From positions 1-64,000 of the forward strand of contig JBPCPW010000085.1 of NCBI GenBank assembly GCA_050998755.1: 64,000 nt of DNA, in the 5' to 3' direction. This DNA comes from JAXDLW01 sp050998755. GTDB taxonomy: Bacteria; Chloroflexota; Dormibacteria; DASZGP01. The position numbers and the translations under genes are program-made. The notes below the pieces were generated by a model that searched no databases, was not told the DNA's origin, and saw only the letters and a list, made by a program, of their open reading frames with translations. Below, one piece after another: positions 23,866 to 34,092 of the stretch (position 1 is its first letter; each line of letters starts with the position of its first letter).

Positions 23866-24399
23866 CTAGAACTTGATGTAGTCGTAGGCCCGCTGGAAGC
23901 CGTGGCGGGCGCGGTCCAGCTCCTTGCCCACCGCCGATCGCCCGATTCCAGCGGCCCGCGCCACCTCGTCGTAGCTGAGCTGGCAGTAGTCCTTGAGCAG
24001 CAGGATGGCCCGGTCGTTGAACTCCAGTGTCGAAAGCGCACGCTGCTCGGTTCCGTGCGTGAGACTGTGCACTTGGTCCTCGGTGAAGATCACCGCGGGC
24101 TCGTCCGACTTGCTGAACAGCCGCTGCCAGAGAGTCTTCTTTTCGCCCTTGCGCAGGTAGTCGCGGGCCCGGGCCGTGGCAATCAGGTACATCAGCGAGC
24201 GAGGCTGATTCGGCACCTTGTCCTTGCGGTAGTACCGCGCGAGTTGCTCGAAGGTCTCCTCGCTGAGGCGATGAGCCACGCCGATATCACCCACCAGCCT
24301 CTCCAGGTAACTGATCACCTGGTTGAAAGAGGACAGGAACAGGGTGTCGAAATCGGGCTGAGTGCTGGAAAAGTTCAGCACAAGGCTTAGCTCATTCAT
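23866..24399 (-). CDS. ECF-like RNA polymerase sigma factor
   Basis: 177 aa. Region 2 is recognisable in ETFEQLARYYRKDKVPNQPR and LMYLIATARARDYLRKGEKK. Region 4 is a clear HTH (FNDRAILLLKDYCQLSYDEV, then ARAAGIGRSAVGKELDRAR). A group-IV sigma factor without region 1 or 3. The anti-sigma gene follows by 19 bases. A TATACG -10-like box lies about eight bases before the ATG. The surface protein two genes downstream is probably in the same operon. Confidence 0.85.
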   Translation of the reverse strand: MNELSLVLNFSSTQPDFDTLFLSSFNQVISYLERLVGDIGVAHRLSEETFEQLARYYRKDKVPNQPRSLMYLIATARARDYLRKGEKKTLWQRLFSKSDEPAVIFTEDQVHSLTHGTEQRALSTLEFNDRAILLLKDYCQLSYDEVARAAGIGRSAVGKELDRARHGFQRAYDYIKF

Positions 24400-24490
24400 T
24401 ACAAAGACGTATAGAGGACGCTGCGGCCAGTGTAGACGTGTGCTTCCCTATAAGCAACTCGGGCCCCGGCTGACGCCGGACGCTGCGCAT

Positions 24491-25210
24491 TCAAGGGAAC
24501 CGCACGAGGTCGTTCTCGTCGAAGAGGCCTGCGGTGTTGATTCCCATTTTCCTCAGCAGCGCCGGTGGAATGCCGATGTCGGCCAGGTAGAGGGAGCCGA
24601 CGAATTCGGACGCCCCCGGCGCCAGCAACCCGGTCTTGGGGACTCCCAGGGTCACCGTGGAATGGGCGCGCACGGCGGCCCCCGGCGCCTCGCCGGTCCT
24701 GGCGTCAAGCCCGGAGGGCACGTCCAGCGCGAGGACGATGCGCCCTGCCTGCGCTGGCAGGTTCACGGTTTCGATCATCTCGGCGACTGCGCCGCGCGGG
24801 GCGCCGACGGCACCAAACCCGAGCAACGCATCGACCTGGAGGTCGGCCACAGGAAGGCGGCCGGCCCACTCTGCTACCGCGATTTCGTCTGCTCGGAGCG
24901 CGCGCAGATGCTGCGCAGCCAGGCCGGTCGCTTCGGCCGGTGTAAAGGACGTGGTGACCTGCACGCGCGCGCCCCAACCCCTCAACCGGCGGGCGGCCAC
25001 CAGGCCGTCAGCACCATTGTTCCCCTTGCCTGCTAGGATGCTGACCGCTCGGCCGTCAAGATCCGGGCCGAGGATCTCCCGGGCCACGCGCGCGGTCTGC
25101 AGGCCGGCGATCTCCATCAGCTGCACTGGGGCGATTCCGTAGTCCGCCTCCGCCAGCCGGTCGACCTCGCGCATCTGGTCCGGCGACAAACCCAACCGCC
25201 AGGAGGTCAA
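24491..25210 (-). CDS. nnrE: NAD(P)H-hydrate epimerase (YjeF N-terminal domain)
   Basis: 239 aa from a TTG at 25210 that has GAGGTGG just upstream; a GTG at 25219 or the ATG at 25174 are alternatives. MREVDRLAEADYGIA, QLMEIAG, ILAGKGNNGADGLVAARRL (nucleotide loop), VDALLGFGAVG and LALDVPSGLDARTGE are the epimerase signatures. It repairs hydrated NAD(P)H by interconverting R and S forms. The ADP-dependent dehydratase domain (NnrD), fused in many bacteria, is absent. The 5' end is divergent from enolase with essentially no intergenic space. Confidence 0.88.
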   Translation of the reverse strand: MTSWRLGLSPDQMREVDRLAEADYGIAPVQLMEIAGLQTARVAREILGPDLDGRAVSILAGKGNNGADGLVAARRLRGWGARVQVTTSFTPAEATGLAAQHLRALRADEIAVAEWAGRLPVADLQVDALLGFGAVGAPRGAVAEMIETVNLPAQAGRIVLALDVPSGLDARTGEAPGAAVRAHSTVTLGVPKTGLLAPGASEFVGSLYLADIGIPPALLRKMGINTAGLFDENDLVRFP

Positions 25211-25211
25211 C

Positions 25212-26486
<1,275 letters not shown>

Positions 26487-26497
26487 TCTTGTTGGCC

Positions 26498-27259
26498 ATG
26501 GGGATTTTGGACGGCAAGGCGGCCCTGGTCACCGGTGGCTCATCGGGAATCGGCCTGGCGACGGTCAGGCGGTTCCTTGACGCTGGCGCCGTGGTCACGG
26601 TGGTGGACCTCAAGCCGCCCTCCGACGAGGTGAAGTTCATCGAGGCCGACGTGGGCGACAGCAGCGCGTGGCCGGTGATCGTCGAGAAGGCGGTGCAGGG
26701 GATGGGTGGCATCGATGTCGCCTTCCTCAACGCCGGCGTGACCACGGGCGAGGGCGCCGTCGAGAAGGTCACAGATGACCAGTACCACCGGATCATGCGG
26801 GTCAACCTGGACCAGGTGTTCTACGGCATCCGCGAGCTCACCCCACTGATGACCGAACGGGGCGGTGGCTGGATAGTGGCCACGGCGTCGTTGGCGGGCC
26901 TGGTTGGGGTGACCCTGGACCCCGTCTACGCCGCCACCAAGCACGCGGTCGTCGGCCTGGTTCGCTCGCTCGGTCCGGTGCTTGAGGGACAGGGAATCAG
27001 GCTCAACGCGATTTGCCCCGGCTTCACCGACACGCCACTCCTGGGCGACGGCGGTGGGGATGCCCTCAAGCAGATGGGTTTCCCGCTGCTCAACGCCGAG
27101 CGCATCGCCGACGCGGTGATGATCGCCATCGAAGGCGGTGCCGGCGGCCTCTGCTACCCGATCCAGCCCGGGCGCGAGATCGAGCCGTACCGCTTCGCGA
27201 GCATCCCCGGCGCCCGCACCGAGAGCGGTGACGGGGCCGGTCTCCCTAGCCTCGCCTAG
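26498..27259 (+). CDS. SDR-family oxidoreductase
   Basis: 253 aa from ATG 26498. ALVTGGSSGIGLATVRRFLD is the cofactor loop, VVDLK places an Asp after the second strand (NAD preference), and FLNAGVTTGEG, TASLAGLVG (Ser), DPVYAATKHAVVG (Tyr, Lys) and ICPGFTDTPLL complete the classical SDR pattern. Eleven bases after enolase, with a possible internal -10 (TAGTCT) at the enolase stop. The substrate is unknown. Confidence 0.88.
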   Translation: MGILDGKAALVTGGSSGIGLATVRRFLDAGAVVTVVDLKPPSDEVKFIEADVGDSSAWPVIVEKAVQGMGGIDVAFLNAGVTTGEGAVEKVTDDQYHRIMRVNLDQVFYGIRELTPLMTERGGGWIVATASLAGLVGVTLDPVYAATKHAVVGLVRSLGPVLEGQGIRLNAICPGFTDTPLLGDGGGDALKQMGFPLLNAERIADAVMIAIEGGAGGLCYPIQPGREIEPYRFASIPGARTESGDGAGLPSLA

Positions 27260-27282
27260 CCGGGATCCACCGATCCCGGCTA
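27257..27282. terminator. Bidirectional terminator between SDR and FHA genes
   Basis: TAGCCGGGAT (27257-27266) pairs perfectly with ATCCCGGCTA (27273-27282) over a six-base loop. It begins with the SDR stop codon and ends two bases from the FHA-gene stop, so it can serve both convergent units. Confidence 0.75.
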
Positions 27283-27284
27283 AG

Positions 27285-28238
27285 TTAGAACTTCCAGCGC
27301 TTCTTCTTCTCGCCGCCGGCGTCAGGAGCGGGCGCTGCGCCCGGCATCGGCGCCGGTGCGGGCATGCCGCCGGGCGTCGGCGAACCACCCGAGGGCGCCG
27401 GGAACGGGGCCTGTTGGTGGGGCTGCGCGAAGGCCGTGGCGCCGGCGGAAGGGGCTGGCACCGCCTGCACCGCGACGGCCAGGCGGTAGCTGATCCCGGC
27501 GCAGCGGTTGCAGACCATCAGTCCGTCCTCGCGCTCGGGGAGGCAGTCAACACAGAAGGGCTCGAGGCAACCGGGGCAGAGGCCCACCGCCGGCAGGTGA
27601 GAGTGGTTGGAGCAGGCGGTATAGGCCTCAACCGGCTCTGGTGGGGCCGCCGCGGCCGCCACGGCCGGCTCCGGCTCAATTGCCGGCTCAAGCTCCTGCG
27701 CCGGCTCAGGCTCCTGCGCCGGCTCCGGGAGCGCCATGGGCTGGTCAGACTGGGTCGGCTCCTCGCCGGAAGGGGGCGCGAAGACGGCGGTTTCCGAGGG
27801 GTCAGCCGCCGGCGGGGCCACCATGGTCTCCTCGGCCATGGGTCCGGCGATCATGGTCTCTTCGGGGGCCGCCTCCGGCACTTCGGGCGGCCACTCGGCC
27901 TTGACGCCCTCGGGCCACTCGGCCTCGCGCACGAAGGTCATGGTCACCGCGCCGAATGCGACCTCATCGCCGTCCTTCAGCTGGCGGTCAACCTGGTGCA
28001 CCAGGCGCTCGCCATTCACCGTCGAGCCGTTGGTCGAGCCGACGTCTCGGATGGAGATGACCCCATGCTCATAGCTCAGTTCGGCCTGGCGCCGGGATAC
28101 GCTGCGCTCCTGGTCGAGGGTGCCAAGGTCCACGTCGGGGACCATGTTGGTGATGCGGTCCTTGCGGCCCACCGAGTTGGTGACCTTGTTCAGCGGGAAG
28201 TTGAGCTGGCCAAAGGCCAGTGCGGGTCCGGTGGCCAT
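27285..28238 (-). CDS. FHA-domain protein with acidic-T-M-V motifs and a zinc-ribbon/B-box-like module
   Basis: 317 aa from the ATG at 28238, seven bases after CAGGAGGG. The FHA domain (about residues 15-105) has VGRKD, SVSRRQAEL and STNGSTVNG, the phosphothreonine-binding loops. Next come EETMI (T128), EETMV (T138) and SETAV (T150), then a Glu-Pro spacer. A Cys/His cluster (about 205-250: CSNHSHLP, CPGCLEPFCVDC, CNRC) looks like a zinc-binding B-box or ribbon. The tail is Pro-rich and ends in KKKRWKF. Last gene of the Tad/kinase run. The T motifs resemble GarA-style phosphorylation sites and match those in the kinase at 41154-42926. Confidence 0.85.
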   Translation of the reverse strand: MATGPALAFGQLNFPLNKVTNSVGRKDRITNMVPDVDLGTLDQERSVSRRQAELSYEHGVISIRDVGSTNGSTVNGERLVHQVDRQLKDGDEVAFGAVTMTFVREAEWPEGVKAEWPPEVPEAAPEETMIAGPMAEETMVAPPAADPSETAVFAPPSGEEPTQSDQPMALPEPAQEPEPAQELEPAIEPEPAVAAAAAPPEPVEAYTACSNHSHLPAVGLCPGCLEPFCVDCLPEREDGLMVCNRCAGISYRLAVAVQAVPAPSAGATAFAQPHQQAPFPAPSGGSPTPGGMPAPAPMPGAAPAPDAGGEKKKRWKF

Positions 28239-28272
28239 GGCTAGTCCCTCCTGATTTGTGACACAGGCTGCA

Positions 28273-29055
28273 TTATGGCGCAGGGGTCGGTGGTGAGACC
28301 TTGATGGCCGCACCGAAGTCGCTGAAGTCAATCTGGATCAGCCCGCTGCCGAGCGCCCCGGAGCGGGGGTCAATGTCCTCGGCCACCAGGCGCCCAGAGG
28401 CCTGGTCCACGTACATTACGATCGCCGCCGGCGAGGCGGCATCTCCTGCGCCCGCTGCCAGGGACGCGGTGTATTTCTCCGTCGTGAGCCCGTTGCGGTC
28501 GCCGGGCCCCGCATCGGCGAACCCTGTCGACTTCGAGAGGTAGCCGAGGTACGCCTGCGGGCCGGACGGGGGGGCGTTGGCGACGGGCTTCCAGGCCTCC
28601 TGGCCGGAACGCGTGACCGTGACCCCGTCATACGTCACTGTTTCGGTTGTCGCGTAATGCTGCGGCAGCGTCACGCTGGTCAACACGCGAGAGCGCGTGG
28701 CTGATTCGCTGTCGCCGCTGGACACGATCGCGGCCTTCTGGCCGTTGGTGGCGCCCGAGAACTCGGCGTTGAGGCGAAAGCGGAAGGACCCGCTTTCGGC
28801 GGTCTTCCGCGCCGCGGCGAGTACGGCCTGCGCCGCCGGGCTGGCATCTTTGATCTCCAGCGGCCCGCTGGGTGGAGGGGCGATGGCTGCCAGGGGTGCC
28901 ACGGGGCCGGTGGCCGCCGAACCGCTCGACGACGCTTGAGGCGTTGGGCCGGCATCGGTCGTGGGCGCTGCGCTGTCGCAGGCCGTCAACAGTCCCGCGA
29001 CCACTGTCAGCAGCAGCCAGCTTCCCTGCCGGCGTGAGTGATCGATCAGGCTCAA
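28273..29055 (-). CDS. Lipoprotein, LppX/LolA-like beta fold
   Basis: 260 aa. Signal peptide with lipobox LLTAC (Cys about residue 26), then a Ser/Ala/Pro linker. The mature domain contains FRFRLNAEFSG, YATTETVTYDGVTVTRSG, AYLGYLSKSTGF and VMYVDQASGRLVAEDIDPR, the pattern of outward-facing lipoproteins with a LppX/LprG or LolA-type half-barrel. These carry lipids or report envelope state. The TTG start overlaps the TGA of the preceding gene. Part of the Tad/kinase operon; a direct pilus role is not shown. Confidence 0.72.
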   Translation of the reverse strand: MSLIDHSRRQGSWLLLTVVAGLLTACDSAAPTTDAGPTPQASSSGSAATGPVAPLAAIAPPPSGPLEIKDASPAAQAVLAAARKTAESGSFRFRLNAEFSGATNGQKAAIVSSGDSESATRSRVLTSVTLPQHYATTETVTYDGVTVTRSGQEAWKPVANAPPSGPQAYLGYLSKSTGFADAGPGDRNGLTTEKYTASLAAGAGDAASPAAIVMYVDQASGRLVAEDIDPRSGALGSGLIQIDFSDFGAAIKVSPPTPAP

Positions 29056-29570
29056 GAGTGGGGATTCTGCACGATGTAGGTCACGCCGGTTACATCCTCG
29101 GTGCGGAAGGCCTCCACCTGTACGGTCTCCGCGCCCTTGACGAAGACCGCTTGCCAGAGCGCATCCGACACTGGATGAGGGGAGGCGGGGGCGGCGAGCG
29201 ATTTCCAGCCACTTGCCGCCAGGGTGGTCTCCAACTCGCGGCGAACCTCGGCGACCCCGGTGTGTTCGGCGTAGATAACGGTCACCACCGGCCCCTTGTC
29301 CAGGTAGTAGCTGCGTGTCGCGCCGCGGGGGCGAGGTAGCCCGGCGACGTCTGAGCCGGGAACGTCGCGGTCCGGGACCCGCGTCAGGGCCTGGTTGATG
29401 TTCGGCGCAGCTGAGCTCTCGACCGCGGGCGGGGGCGACTGCGCCAGGTAGACCATGGCGACGACAACCAGCACCACAACCCCGGCGGCCACGGCGACAC
29501 CAGCTCCCCCGCTGCCCTTGCGGCGTGGACGAGCCGGGGTAACAGCGCGCCGGGTACGAGCCCTAGCCAT
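29052..29570 (-). CDS. Single-pass membrane protein of the Tad locus
   Basis: 172 aa. A strongly basic N-terminus (ARARTRRAVTPARPRRKG) is followed by one transmembrane helix (VAVAAGVVVLVVVAMVYLAQ) and an extracytoplasmic alpha/beta domain with TRSYYLDKGPVVTVIYAEHT and VRRELETTLAASGWKSL. No family is recognised. It lies 24 bases after the second TadE-like gene and overlaps the lipoprotein start, so it is cotranscribed. It could be a minor pilus assembly factor. Confidence 0.7.
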   Translation of the reverse strand: MARARTRRAVTPARPRRKGSGGAGVAVAAGVVVLVVVAMVYLAQSPPPAVESSAAPNINQALTRVPDRDVPGSDVAGLPRPRGATRSYYLDKGPVVTVIYAEHTGVAEVRRELETTLAASGWKSLAAPASPHPVSDALWQAVFVKGAETVQVEAFRTEDVTGVTYIVQNPHS

Positions 29571-29594
29571 CCTGGGGCTGCGTGCGGGGTGGCC

Positions 29595-30167
29595 TCAGCA
29601 GATCTGGGCCTGGGACTTGCTGAAGGGGAACCAGGTTTCGGTGTACTTGGAGTAGTTGAGGACGTATTTGATCGGCATGCTGAACCCGGCGGAGAAGCCC
29701 GGGTCGTAGTTGTAAGTGATCTTCATCGTCCCCAGTCCGGTGTTGAGGTGGGAGAGAACATCCCCGATTGGCCCGCTGGCCAGGCTTCCGAAGCCCTTGA
29801 AGATCGCACTGTGGTTGCCGGGCTCCAGCCCCGGAGGGAAGTTGCCGGAGTCGTACTTCCACTGCGGCGTGGTTCCGGGTGTGCAGACGATGCTGTTCTT
29901 GCCGTCGATGCTGTTATCCATCATGTGGGCGCTGGCGCGAATCCAGTCGAGGAGCTGGGGCTCGTTCATCTGAAAGGAGTCCGTGCCAGCGGGGTTGAGG
30001 CGGTCGATCGCGGCCATCTTGCTGGCCTCGGACACGCTCTCCTGGACGATGGCGGCGTCGTAGGCCGCCTTCCCCAGGCTGAGCGACCCCACGAACATCA
30101 GCGCCAGCAGCGGCATCGTCATGGCAAACTCGATCAGCGACTGTCCACGCTGGTTGCGGCACCTCAT
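29595..30167 (-). CDS. TadE-like pseudopilin
   Basis: 190 aa from ATG 30167, which overlaps the previous TGA (ATGA). A short basic head ends in RGQSLIEFAMTMPLLALMFV, the TadE/prepilin-like motif with Gly, then Glu at +5 before a hydrophobic helix. The extracytoplasmic region of about 150 residues has two Cys (IVCTPG and the C-terminal QIC) that could pair. It probably helps initiate or gate the Flp pilus, and processing by a TadV-type peptidase is expected. No such peptidase is in the window. Confidence 0.8.
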   Translation of the reverse strand: MRCRNQRGQSLIEFAMTMPLLALMFVGSLSLGKAAYDAAIVQESVSEASKMAAIDRLNPAGTDSFQMNEPQLLDWIRASAHMMDNSIDGKNSIVCTPGTTPQWKYDSGNFPPGLEPGNHSAIFKGFGSLASGPIGDVLSHLNTGLGTMKITYNYDPGFSAGFSMPIKYVLNYSKYTETWFPFSKSQAQIC

Positions 30168-32407
30168 TTCTTGGGCCCATTGCAGGTCGATACGTCCTGG
30201 AACCCGGACAGATTCTTGGTGTCGGAGACCGTGTTCAGCATCTTGTCCCAGTTGCTGCTGCTGATGTTCTTGACCTTGGCCTTGGCCTGGACGACGTAGC
30301 CGGCAATGTTGGCTACCTCCGACACCGCCGGGACGCAGGCCACCGAGACCAGGGCGATGTGCCAGTTGCGGGCGTCCGGGGGCTGGGGGCCGAGCACGTA
30401 GTCCACCAGCTTGGCGATGATGGTGGCAAACCAACAGAACGGACAGATGGTGCCCAGGAAGCCGAGGTCGATCTTGAAGGCCCGTAGCGGATTGATGATG
30501 TTGTCGTAGAAGAACGAGTGGATCGCCGTGTAGATGGCGACGATGCTGTCGAAGAACCCCAGTAACACCCAGCACCAGCCAAACACCGAAGCGGGAAGGG
30601 TGTTGATCAGGGGAATCGGACCGCCAATCCTCTCGTAGACCGCGCCGCCGCTCTGGTCTCGCATGTTCTTGCCGTCGTCGGTCTTGGCAAAGTCGCAGAG
30701 GTCGGCCACCATGAGTCGGTCCTTTGTGCTGTCGGCTCGGTGCACGATCGCCTTGCTGGCGGTGATCGCATAATCTGCGGTCGGGCCGTCCTTCCTGCCG
30801 GCCGCGTGGTAGGCCAACTGCTGCATGTAGCTCGGCTCGATCTCGCTGACCTCAAGAAAGTCCTGCACCACGTCCTTGGTCTGCGCGTCAGCCCCCATGA
30901 CGCTGGCTGGATGGTCGAACTTCTTCCACTCCGCCAGTGAGTTGACCAGGTTTCCCGCGTCGTCGGTGGGCTCGCCCGGCGGTTCCACCTCATCTCGATA
31001 AGTTGAGGTGTCGCGGTAGTCGACCGGGAGCTTGGGGTCGAGCGGGCCGGTTTTGACCAGCTGGGCGTGATCTTTGTCCCATCCCCAGAACGCCCAGCAG
31101 GGGTTGGGGTCGGGTGTCGGCAAGGGGGGATTTGCCTTGGGGTCGGGGGGCGGAGGCGTCTTGCAGGCATCCGGGGCGTCGGCGTGGAACTGGCCGTCAC
31201 ATTTGAAGCCGAATTGCGTTGGTTGGCCGCTCGGCGCGACCTTGTTGGGATCCTTGGGGCAGTGGTTCAGCGGGGCGTCCGTGGGCTTGTAGCCATCGAT
31301 CTTGGCGATGAAGTCTTTGACCTTCTGGTCCACGGTCTCGCCGCCAGTGTCCACCGCGATGTGGCGGAGGGACGCCTCGGCGTCGTCCATCGCCTTCAGG
31401 GCATCGGTTTTGTCCTGGTCGCTTCCGTCAAACCGCTCCGGGCTGTCAGCCTCCTGCTTCTGGTTGATGTTGACCTTGATGCGCAGCTCATGGATCGCCT
31501 GGATCTGCTCGAAGTACCACGCCTGGACCTGCTCCTTGAACCACAGCCGCTCGTCACACTGCCGGTGCCACTGCGTGCCTGTGGCGTCTGCCGGGGGAGT
31601 CAGGGGGTCGGTCCAGGCGGGCGGCGACGTGCACCCGGGTGTGTCCGGCCAGAGGTGGAAGGTGTCGCGGTCGGCCGATCCGCCACCGCGCAGCTCCTGG
31701 GTGGAAACCGGGCACGCCGGCTTGCCGGGCTGGCCGCAGTCCGATGCTGGTGGCGGCGTCTTGCCGCTGCCGCCCCAGATGTTGTGGAGTGCGCCCCAGT
31801 AGATCTGCGGTATCAGCGCCGGGGTGGCCTTGTCGTGGGCCTTGTCCGAGATCTGCAGGGCGTGTTCGGTGATCGCCTGGATGTCCGCGAGGTTGTACTT
31901 GGTGACCGCCGCCTGGTCCAGGAAGTTGGTGGGCAGGATGAAGCCGATGTAGCCGTTGTTGGCCGCCACCATGGTCGCGTTTATCGTTGCTAACACCTGT
32001 TTAGCGGCATTGAGGAGCTTGTTTATCGACTTCTTGATGTTGGCGAACGCCTTTTGGGCAGTTTTGGCTATGTTTTTTATTACGTTGGCCACGGCTTGTA
32101 TCACCGCTCCGAAGACGGACCCGACGTAGGGGATGGCGGAGATCGCCCGCCCGATCTGCAGCAACATCGAGGCCAGGCGCTGGATGAAGCCAAGGCCCCA
32201 GTCGATGAGGTCGAAGACCACCTCGTCGTTGATCACCGCGATGTAGGTCTCGGCCGCGGTTATCGCGGCGCCATCGCTGGCGGCCTGCATGCGCGTGGCC
32301 TGGCTGGTCTGGTTCCCGATGCCGGTGGCCATCACCACGACCATCACCATCAGCAGCGACGTCATGGCGGTGATCAGGGTGACGTTGCCGCGCTGCGGGT
32401 TCAGCAT
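30164..32407 (-). CDS. TadG-like pilus-assembly protein
   Basis: 747 aa from ATG 32407, overlapping the preceding stop by one base. The N-terminus QRGNVTLITAMTSLLMVMVV is the TadG/TadE-type helix, followed by QTSQATRMQAASDGAAITAA, typical of the pilus-assembly Flp-type N-terminal domain. A very large extracytoplasmic region follows with many Cys (SDCGQPGKPACP, CTSPP, CDERLWF). Two or three more hydrophobic segments lie near residues 600-680 (VFGWCWVLLGFFDSIVAIYT). It is much larger than typical TadG and has no recognisable von Willebrand domain. Confidence 0.72.
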   Translation of the reverse strand: MLNPQRGNVTLITAMTSLLMVMVVVMATGIGNQTSQATRMQAASDGAAITAAETYIAVINDEVVFDLIDWGLGFIQRLASMLLQIGRAISAIPYVGSVFGAVIQAVANVIKNIAKTAQKAFANIKKSINKLLNAAKQVLATINATMVAANNGYIGFILPTNFLDQAAVTKYNLADIQAITEHALQISDKAHDKATPALIPQIYWGALHNIWGGSGKTPPPASDCGQPGKPACPVSTQELRGGGSADRDTFHLWPDTPGCTSPPAWTDPLTPPADATGTQWHRQCDERLWFKEQVQAWYFEQIQAIHELRIKVNINQKQEADSPERFDGSDQDKTDALKAMDDAEASLRHIAVDTGGETVDQKVKDFIAKIDGYKPTDAPLNHCPKDPNKVAPSGQPTQFGFKCDGQFHADAPDACKTPPPPDPKANPPLPTPDPNPCWAFWGWDKDHAQLVKTGPLDPKLPVDYRDTSTYRDEVEPPGEPTDDAGNLVNSLAEWKKFDHPASVMGADAQTKDVVQDFLEVSEIEPSYMQQLAYHAAGRKDGPTADYAITASKAIVHRADSTKDRLMVADLCDFAKTDDGKNMRDQSGGAVYERIGGPIPLINTLPASVFGWCWVLLGFFDSIVAIYTAIHSFFYDNIINPLRAFKIDLGFLGTICPFCWFATIIAKLVDYVLGPQPPDARNWHIALVSVACVPAVSEVANIAGYVVQAKAKVKNISSSNWDKMLNTVSDTKNLSGFQDVSTCNGPKK

Positions 32408-32967
32408 CAGCAGTTCTGGTCCGGTGTCGGCACGCAGGACGGGGGAGGTTCGTACTGGTTGGCCAGCCGCGCCGCGACGCCGGTCTCCTGGAATGTCCCC
32501 AGCCTCGAGCCGTAGATCGAGGTGAGAACCTCCCATCCGGGAATCGTTGGGTGATAGGAGATGGTCACCGATACCGCCATGTTGCAATAGAACTCGGTGT
32601 CCCCGATCTTGGGACCGGTGCTGACTCTCACCACGGTGGGCTTGGAGGCCATGCTCCGCATCATCGGCGAATTCTGGTATTCGAGAGCGAGCACCGCCTC
32701 GGCGGAGGCCTTGGTGCCATTCTGGGCCGAGATGTCAGTTGGCGGACAGCCGCTGACCAGGTCCTTGGTGAGGTCGTGATTCTCCTTGGCGACGTGCCGC
32801 GCGGCATCGTAGGCCGCCTTCTGCTCCTGGATCCGCACCGAATAGAGAAGGCTGGCCGCGATGGTGATGAAGATGATCGCGATCAGTAGCGGCAGCACCA
32901 GCGCGAACTCGACCATCGCCTGGCCGCCGGCCTCACGCTGACCCCGCGGGCGGTGTGGGTGCGTCAT
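32407..32967 (-). CDS. TadE-like pseudopilin
   Basis: 186 aa. The N-terminus GGQAMVEFALVLPLLIAIIF is a clear TadE motif: Gly at the cleavage site, Glu at +5, Phe at +6. A helical stretch (VRIQEQKAAYDAARHVAKEN) and a Cys-containing beta region follow. Start and stop overlap both neighbours (ATGA upstream, TGATG downstream), so it is translated within the Tad operon. Confidence 0.85.
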   Translation of the reverse strand: MTHPHRPRGQREAGGQAMVEFALVLPLLIAIIFITIAASLLYSVRIQEQKAAYDAARHVAKENHDLTKDLVSGCPPTDISAQNGTKASAEAVLALEYQNSPMMRSMASKPTVVRVSTGPKIGDTEFYCNMAVSVTISYHPTIPGWEVLTSIYGSRLGTFQETGVAARLANQYEPPPSCVPTPDQNC

Positions 32968-33209
32968 TGGAGTGGGAGCTGCTGGTTGAACGTCTTGGTC
33001 AGCTTGAGGATCGCCTCTGGGCTGACTTCGTCGGGCAGCAATTGGATGTTGTAGGTGCTCTGGGCGTTGTCGATGTAGTGGAGGAACACGTCCGAGAACC
33101 CCATTTGACTAGCTGCGGCAAAGGCGACCACCACGGTGGCGCTGATCAGCGAGTACTCAAGCATCGCCTGTCCGCCCTGCTTGCGCAGACGGCGCGGGAT
33201 CCCCTTCAC
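32964..33209 (-). CDS. Flp-type prepilin
   Basis: 81 aa. RKQGGQAMLEYSLISATVVV has the Flp consensus G/xxxxEY, with a basic leader of about 13 residues and a hydrophobic helix. The mature part is longer than in many Flp pilins (about 68 residues, ending TKTFNQQLPLQ), so it may be the major pilin or a minor one. The GTG start overlaps the tadC stop (GTGA). It is the only small Flp-like gene in the window. Confidence 0.8.
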   Translation of the reverse strand: MKGIPRRLRKQGGQAMLEYSLISATVVVAFAAASQMGFSDVFLHYIDNAQSTYNIQLLPDEVSPEAILKLTKTFNQQLPLQ

Positions 33210-34090
33210 TTGTTGCCGATCTGCAGGAAGGCCAGGGAGCCGAGGATGATCAGCAGCGCGAGCATGTTGATCATGGTGGGGAACGTCATCAGCACCGGCG
33301 CTCGCAGCGAGCGTGCCTTTACCTCCTGCTCGCGCTTGATGCGCAGCTCGACCGACTGACCCTTGAGCATGTCCTTGAGGTCGCGGCCGCCGACCTGGGT
33401 GGCCTGCCCCACGGCCGCTACCAGGAAGGTGAGGTCGTCGTTGCGGTTCTTGCGCAACAGCTCCTCCATTGCCGTACTCAAGCGTTCCTTCAATTGCGTG
33501 GTTCGCTGCACCACGTAGCCCAGCTCCTGGGCCAGGACCTCGCTCTGGAAGTAACGGCAGTAGTAGGCGATGCCGGTGTCAATGGACGTGCGCTCGACCG
33601 CCAGCCCGATGACCTCTAGCGCCAGGGGGAGGGCGCGACTGATCTTGTTCTGGCGCAGCAGAGCCGCCTGGGCAATGGTGCCGTTGGGCGACCTGAAGCC
33701 GATGGCGAGCCCACCGACCAGGAACAGGACGGCGGCGATGATGTTGCCCAGGAGCAGGCCCACCACGAGGCCCAGCGCCCCGAGGATGGCCATCATCATC
33801 AGCTTCATCCGGGCCACGTCCTCGACGGACACTTCGCGGGCGACATCGGCCTGCTCCAGCTGGCGGGGAATGTCGCTGCGCTTGACCAGCTCAACCAGGA
33901 TGCCCAGCGCAGGCAGCCGGCGGCTCTGCCGCTGCAGCTTGAGAACCGCCGTCTTGTCGGTGGTCAGCGCCTCAGGCTCGGCGGCCTGCTGCTTCTTGCT
34001 GCGGCGCCTGCCGCGGATGAGGATCGCCGCTACGACCGCCACCAGGAGGACGAAGACGCCTACGACTATCAGCAGGGTTGTGGTGTCCAT
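33206..34090 (-). CDS. tadC: TadC, type II/IV secretion inner-membrane F protein
   Basis: 294 aa. An N-terminal membrane helix (LLIVVGVFVLLVAVVAAILI), a pair of central helices (MMMAILGALGLVVGLLLGNI, then AAVLFLVGGLAI) and a C-terminal helix (MTFPTMINMLALLIILGSLA) frame a T2SSF domain with LPLALEVIGLAVERTSI and RTTQLKERLSTAMEELLRKN. It forms the inner-membrane platform with TadB. It starts two bases after the tadB stop. Confidence 0.88.
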   Translation of the reverse strand: MDTTTLLIVVGVFVLLVAVVAAILIRGRRRSKKQQAAEPEALTTDKTAVLKLQRQSRRLPALGILVELVKRSDIPRQLEQADVAREVSVEDVARMKLMMMAILGALGLVVGLLLGNIIAAVLFLVGGLAIGFRSPNGTIAQAALLRQNKISRALPLALEVIGLAVERTSIDTGIAYYCRYFQSEVLAQELGYVVQRTTQLKERLSTAMEELLRKNRNDDLTFLVAAVGQATQVGGRDLKDMLKGQSVELRIKREQEVKARSLRAPVLMTFPTMINMLALLIILGSLAFLQIGNK

Positions 34091-34092
34091 CT

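Noticed and set aside
31067..31993. Plus-strand frame of 308 aa inside the TadG-like gene
   Set aside because: It is antisense to a gene with a clear TadG N-terminus and operon overlaps; no independent start signal or domain was seen.
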